Positions 61,820-64,000 of a stretch of 64,000 nucleotides of DNA are shown piece by piece. Each line of letters starts with the position of its first letter. Positions within the stretch are counted from its first letter, which is position 1. Both the position numbers and the translations under genes were made by a program. This stretch comes from JADGOV01 sp963814355. GTDB lineage: Bacteria > Actinomycetota > Actinomycetes > JADGOV01. The notes under the pieces were generated by a model that worked only from the letters and a program-made list of their open reading frames with translations, made no database searches and had not been told where the DNA came from. The stretch covers positions 22,065 through 86,064 of the forward strand of contig CAWFCZ010000001.1 of NCBI GenBank assembly GCA_963814355.1, written 5' to 3'.

Positions 61820-63188
61820 CCGCAGCGGGGGTGCGAACGGTCAGGGGCAGCGCGAGCCGAACCGTGGTGCCGGCTCCGACCGTGCTGCTCAATTCCAAGG
61901 TGCCGCCCGCAGCTTCGAGCCCCACAGTCGCCAATGCCAAGCCGAAACCGCGCGGCGAGCCCGGTGGCGCCCAGGCCACCGCAGCGCCGTCGGCGTCGGT
62001 CGTCAGGCCTGGCAGCAGCATCAGTTGCAGCGCGGCGTCATCGGAGAGCCTCGCCAGCTCGTAGGCGCTGGACAGGTCGCGGCGAAGCGCCAGGCTGCGG
62101 ACCCGCATCGGGTCGACCCCCACGCCGTCGTCGCGGACTTCCACGACGAGTCGGTCGCCCGACACGGCCGCCGTCACCTGCACCACCCCCGCCGAGGGCT
62201 TGCCGGCGGCTTGACGGGCCAGCGTCGGCTCGATCCCGTGCTCGACCGCGTTGCGTGTCAGCAGGATCAGCGGGTCACGCAGTGTACCGAGAATCGCCGG
62301 GTCAAACCGCAGTGCGCCGCCCTCGGTCGCCAACGTGCAGGCCTTGCCGACCGAGGCGGCGGTGTCGCGGACCACCCTCGGCAGGCACATCCATACGTCG
62401 TCGAGGCGCCGCAGCCTGGTCTGCCGGATCGCCTCCTGGGTGGTTTCGATCAACGTGTACAGCCGGGCCGCGGCCGCGGCGGTCATCGGGCCGGCAGTCT
62501 CCTCCCGCAGCGCTGCCTGCAGGAGGTCGCAGCTCTCGCCCAGCTGCAGCGCGCGGTCTTGGAGATGTTCCAGAACATCTGCGCCCACTCGCACCGCGCC
62601 GTCGAGCAGGGAGCGCTTCTCGGTTTGGCGGTCCAGCCCGGCGGCGAGCTGGGCGATGGTCAGCGACCCCTGGGTCAATAAGATCTCTCCGAGCGGGCGC
62701 GGATCCCCCAACTCCTGGGCATGCCGGGCCAGGCTCACCGCCGCCGGGGTCACCAAGCCCGACTGGGTGAGGACCTCCCCCAGTCGGGCAACCACGAGTG
62801 GCTCCGCCGGCACGGCCAGCACATCCAACCTGGCAAGGGTCGGATTGAGATCCTGATCCCCCTCGCCGCCGGTGGCCTCCAGCGCGTCCAGTACGGCGCG
62901 GATGGCGTCGACGCACGTCAACAACCCGTCCACCACATCGCAGGAGATCGCCACCCGACCTCGGGAGACCTGGGCAAGCAGCGCCTCCGCCGCGTCGGTC
63001 AGGGTGGGGATGCGCCGCAGGCCGAGCGGGGTGGCACCTGCGGACAGACTGCGCGCGGCGTGGGCCACCCGATTGAGCAGCCGAGTGGACGTCGGGTCGC
63101 GCTCCAGGCCGACCAGATCCTGCTCCAGGCGATCCAGGTCGTCGTGGCTTCGTAGCTGAAAGTCTGCGAATGCGACCGCGTCGTCCAT
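61809..63188 (-). CDS. CheA-like HPt-HATPase protein with an internal MshEN-like domain
   Basis: 459 residues. An HPt-like helical domain (1-105) carries His43 in VAHAARSL, aligned with the CheA phospho-His. A middle part (125-190) has two copies of an LGE-x-L-x-x-x-G-x-(V/L)T pattern (RLGEVLTQSGLVTP; PLGEILLTQGSLTIAQLAAGLDRQ) like MshEN/type II secretion N-domains. Then comes a CheA P3/P4-like region (RRLDDVWMCLPRVVRDTAASVGK) with the N box LLTRNAVEHGIEP (Asn313), G1 VRDDGVGVD and G2 GFGLALATVGLEAAGG. No CheW-type P5 domain is present. GGAGGGGG precedes the ATG. No other chemotaxis gene is nearby. Confidence 0.7.
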   Translation of the reverse strand: MDDAVAFADFQLRSHDDLDRLEQDLVGLERDPTSTRLLNRVAHAARSLSAGATPLGLRRIPTLTDAAEALLAQVSRGRVAISCDVVDGLLTCVDAIRAVLDALEATGGEGDQDLNPTLARLDVLAVPAEPLVVARLGEVLTQSGLVTPAAVSLARHAQELGDPRPLGEILLTQGSLTIAQLAAGLDRQTEKRSLLDGAVRVGADVLEHLQDRALQLGESCDLLQAALREETAGPMTAAAAARLYTLIETTQEAIRQTRLRRLDDVWMCLPRVVRDTAASVGKACTLATEGGALRFDPAILGTLRDPLILLTRNAVEHGIEPTLARQAAGKPSAGVVQVTAAVSGDRLVVEVRDDGVGVDPMRVRSLALRRDLSSAYELARLSDDAALQLMLLPGLTTDADGAAVAWAPPGSPRGFGLALATVGLEAAGGTLELSSTVGAGTTVRLALPLTVRTPAAVSR

Positions 63189-63316
63189 TGAGCCCCCTCC
63201 ACTGAAGGTGTGACGTTCCTGTCTTCGGCCATGCGATCTGCGATCCTGAGGGGCGGACGGGTCCTCCGCCCTGGCATCCGGGTGAGGGCTACCGTGTCCG
63301 AGGTGAAGGCGAGCGA

Positions 63317-63889
63317 ATGATCCTGAGCGACGGGACGATCCGCGCTCTGCTCGCCGCCGGCCGTATCCGCATCGATCCGCTCGGCGAGGACCAGATCCAG
63401 CCGGCCAGTGTGGACCTGCGGCTGGGCCGGCAATTCCGGGTGATCGTGAACCACAGCGCCGAGTCGATCGACCCATACTCCTCACCGGCGGATCTGACCG
63501 CCATGATTGAGGTCCCGGCGGACGGACCGTTCATCCTGCATCCGGGCGAGTTCGTGCTCGGTACCACGGTGGAGTGCTTGGGCCTGCCGGAGGACATCGT
63601 GGCCCGGGTCGACGGCAAGTCCAGCCTCGGCCGCTGGGGGGTGCTCATCCACGCCACCGCCGGCTTCATCGACGCCGGCTTCGTCGGCGAGGTGACTCTG
63701 GAGTTGTCCAACGTGGCCACCCTGCCGGTGAAGCTCTGGCCGGGCATGAAGATCGGCCAGGTTTCCTTTATGCCGTTGGACGCGCCGGCGCAGCGGCCGT
63801 ACGGGCACCCCGAGTTGAACAGCAAGTACCAGGGGCAGCGGGGTCCGCAGGCGTCGCGGTACGGCCGCAACGCCCGGCCGGGCACGTGA
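63317..63889 (+). CDS. dcd: dCTP deaminase
   Basis: 190 residues, the actinobacterial length. Deaminates dCTP to dUTP for thymidylate synthesis; some relatives do the deamination and diphosphatase steps together. Motifs: MILSDGTIRALLAAGRI at the start, IQPASVDLRLG, FILHPGEFVLGTTVE, then DGKSSLGRWGVLIHATAGFIDAGFVGEVTLEL with the catalytic Glu in GEVTLEL. GAAGG lies before the ATG. Confidence 0.96.
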   Translation: MILSDGTIRALLAAGRIRIDPLGEDQIQPASVDLRLGRQFRVIVNHSAESIDPYSSPADLTAMIEVPADGPFILHPGEFVLGTTVECLGLPEDIVARVDGKSSLGRWGVLIHATAGFIDAGFVGEVTLELSNVATLPVKLWPGMKIGQVSFMPLDAPAQRPYGHPELNSKYQGQRGPQASRYGRNARPGT

Positions 63890-63918
63890 CGCGTCCCGTG
63901 CTGCTCACCTGGTCCCGG

Positions 63919-63924
63919 TAGAGT
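63919..63924 (+). promoter_or_regulatory. Candidate -10 box of tRNA-Gly
   Basis: TAGAGT is a TANNNT box 45 bases before the tRNA start, just upstream of the tandem repeats. No clear -35 is present. Confidence 0.3.
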
Positions 63925-63933
63925 GGCGGTGCC

Positions 63934-63984
63934 TCGCGAGTGTGGTCCATTCGCGGGTGTGGTCCATTCGCGGGTGTGGTCCAA
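63934..63984 (+). repeat. Three tandem 17-base copies of the tRNA-Gly 5' end
   Basis: TCGCGAGTGTGGTCCAT, TCGCGGGTGTGGTCCAT and TCGCGGGTGTGGTCCAA lie end to end. The third copy is the start of the tRNA itself, so two extra copies of its acceptor strand and D-stem start sit directly ahead of it. Confidence 0.85.
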
Positions 63985-64000
63985 TGGCAGGACTTCAGCT
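63970..64000 (+). tRNA. tRNA-Gly (5' half, cut by the window end)
   Basis: GCGGGTG acceptor strand, then the D arm GTCC-AATGGCA-GGAC and the start of the anticodon stem TTCAGC. This is the usual 5' half of a bacterial tRNA-Gly. The anticodon lies outside the window. Confidence 0.75.

Overview
The window is GC-rich chromosomal DNA from an actinobacterium. The evidence is a BldC regulator, a valine dehydrogenase of the actinomycete type, a DUF3073 gene, a mycothiol-type DinB enzyme, a dnaK-grpE-dnaJ-hspR operon with HAIR operators, a LexA box of the TCGAAC-N4-GTTCGA type, and TANNNT -10 elements. Gene content resembles Micromonosporales/Streptomycetales core genome, but I cannot name a genus from the sequence alone. 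No phage, plasmid, insertion sequence or CRISPR array is visible.

Left part (1-21.7 kb): the 5' portion of a GAF-domain protein, then tRNA-Glu, tRNA-Asp and tRNA-Phe, bldC, vdh and DUF3073. A dispersed purine locus follows: purF-purM, purS-(RsbW-like ATPase)-purQ-purL, purD-purB-purC and purA. Together these encode steps 1, 2, 4, 5, 7 and 8 of IMP synthesis plus the first AMP-branch step, with purB also serving the second; purN, purE/K and purH are not here. Between them lie a UDP-sugar pyrophosphorylase, a mycothiol-type enzyme, an XRE regulator, a decayed LysM gene and a tandem-MarR regulator divergent from an MMPL transporter.

Middle (21.7-48.5 kb): a DUF222-HNH nuclease whose start codon sits inside a perfect SOS box, class II aldolase, a CoA-disulfide-reductase-like flavoprotein divergent from two DedA genes, a short-chain dehydrogenase, and the wreck of a multicopper oxidase locus. 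Then come an acyl-CoA-dehydrogenase-like gene, a secreted protein and ftsH. A long minus-strand block runs GH130 phosphorylase, FGGY kinase, PepSY protein, two-component system, two polytopic or membrane glycosyltransferases and a KhtTU-like K+/H+ antiporter. It ends overlapping ftsH. Plus-strand genes for YceI, a dehydrogenase, PadR with its HAAS partner, a PrmC-like methyltransferase and an AlkZ-like protein follow.

Right part (48.5-64 kb): pyrE, a polytopic membrane protein and an epimerase in one run, then clpB, the hspR/dnaJ/grpE/dnaK heat-shock operon, an EtfD-like iron-sulfur membrane oxidoreductase, a small membrane protein, a CheA-like ATPase, dcd, and the 5' end of tRNA-Gly preceded by tandem copies of its own first bases.

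The most interesting points are regulatory: the leaderless SOS-controlled nuclease, a palindromic -10 shared by two divergent and probably leaderless genes, the RsbW-like ATPase embedded in the purine operon, and composite operators at dnaK and clpB.
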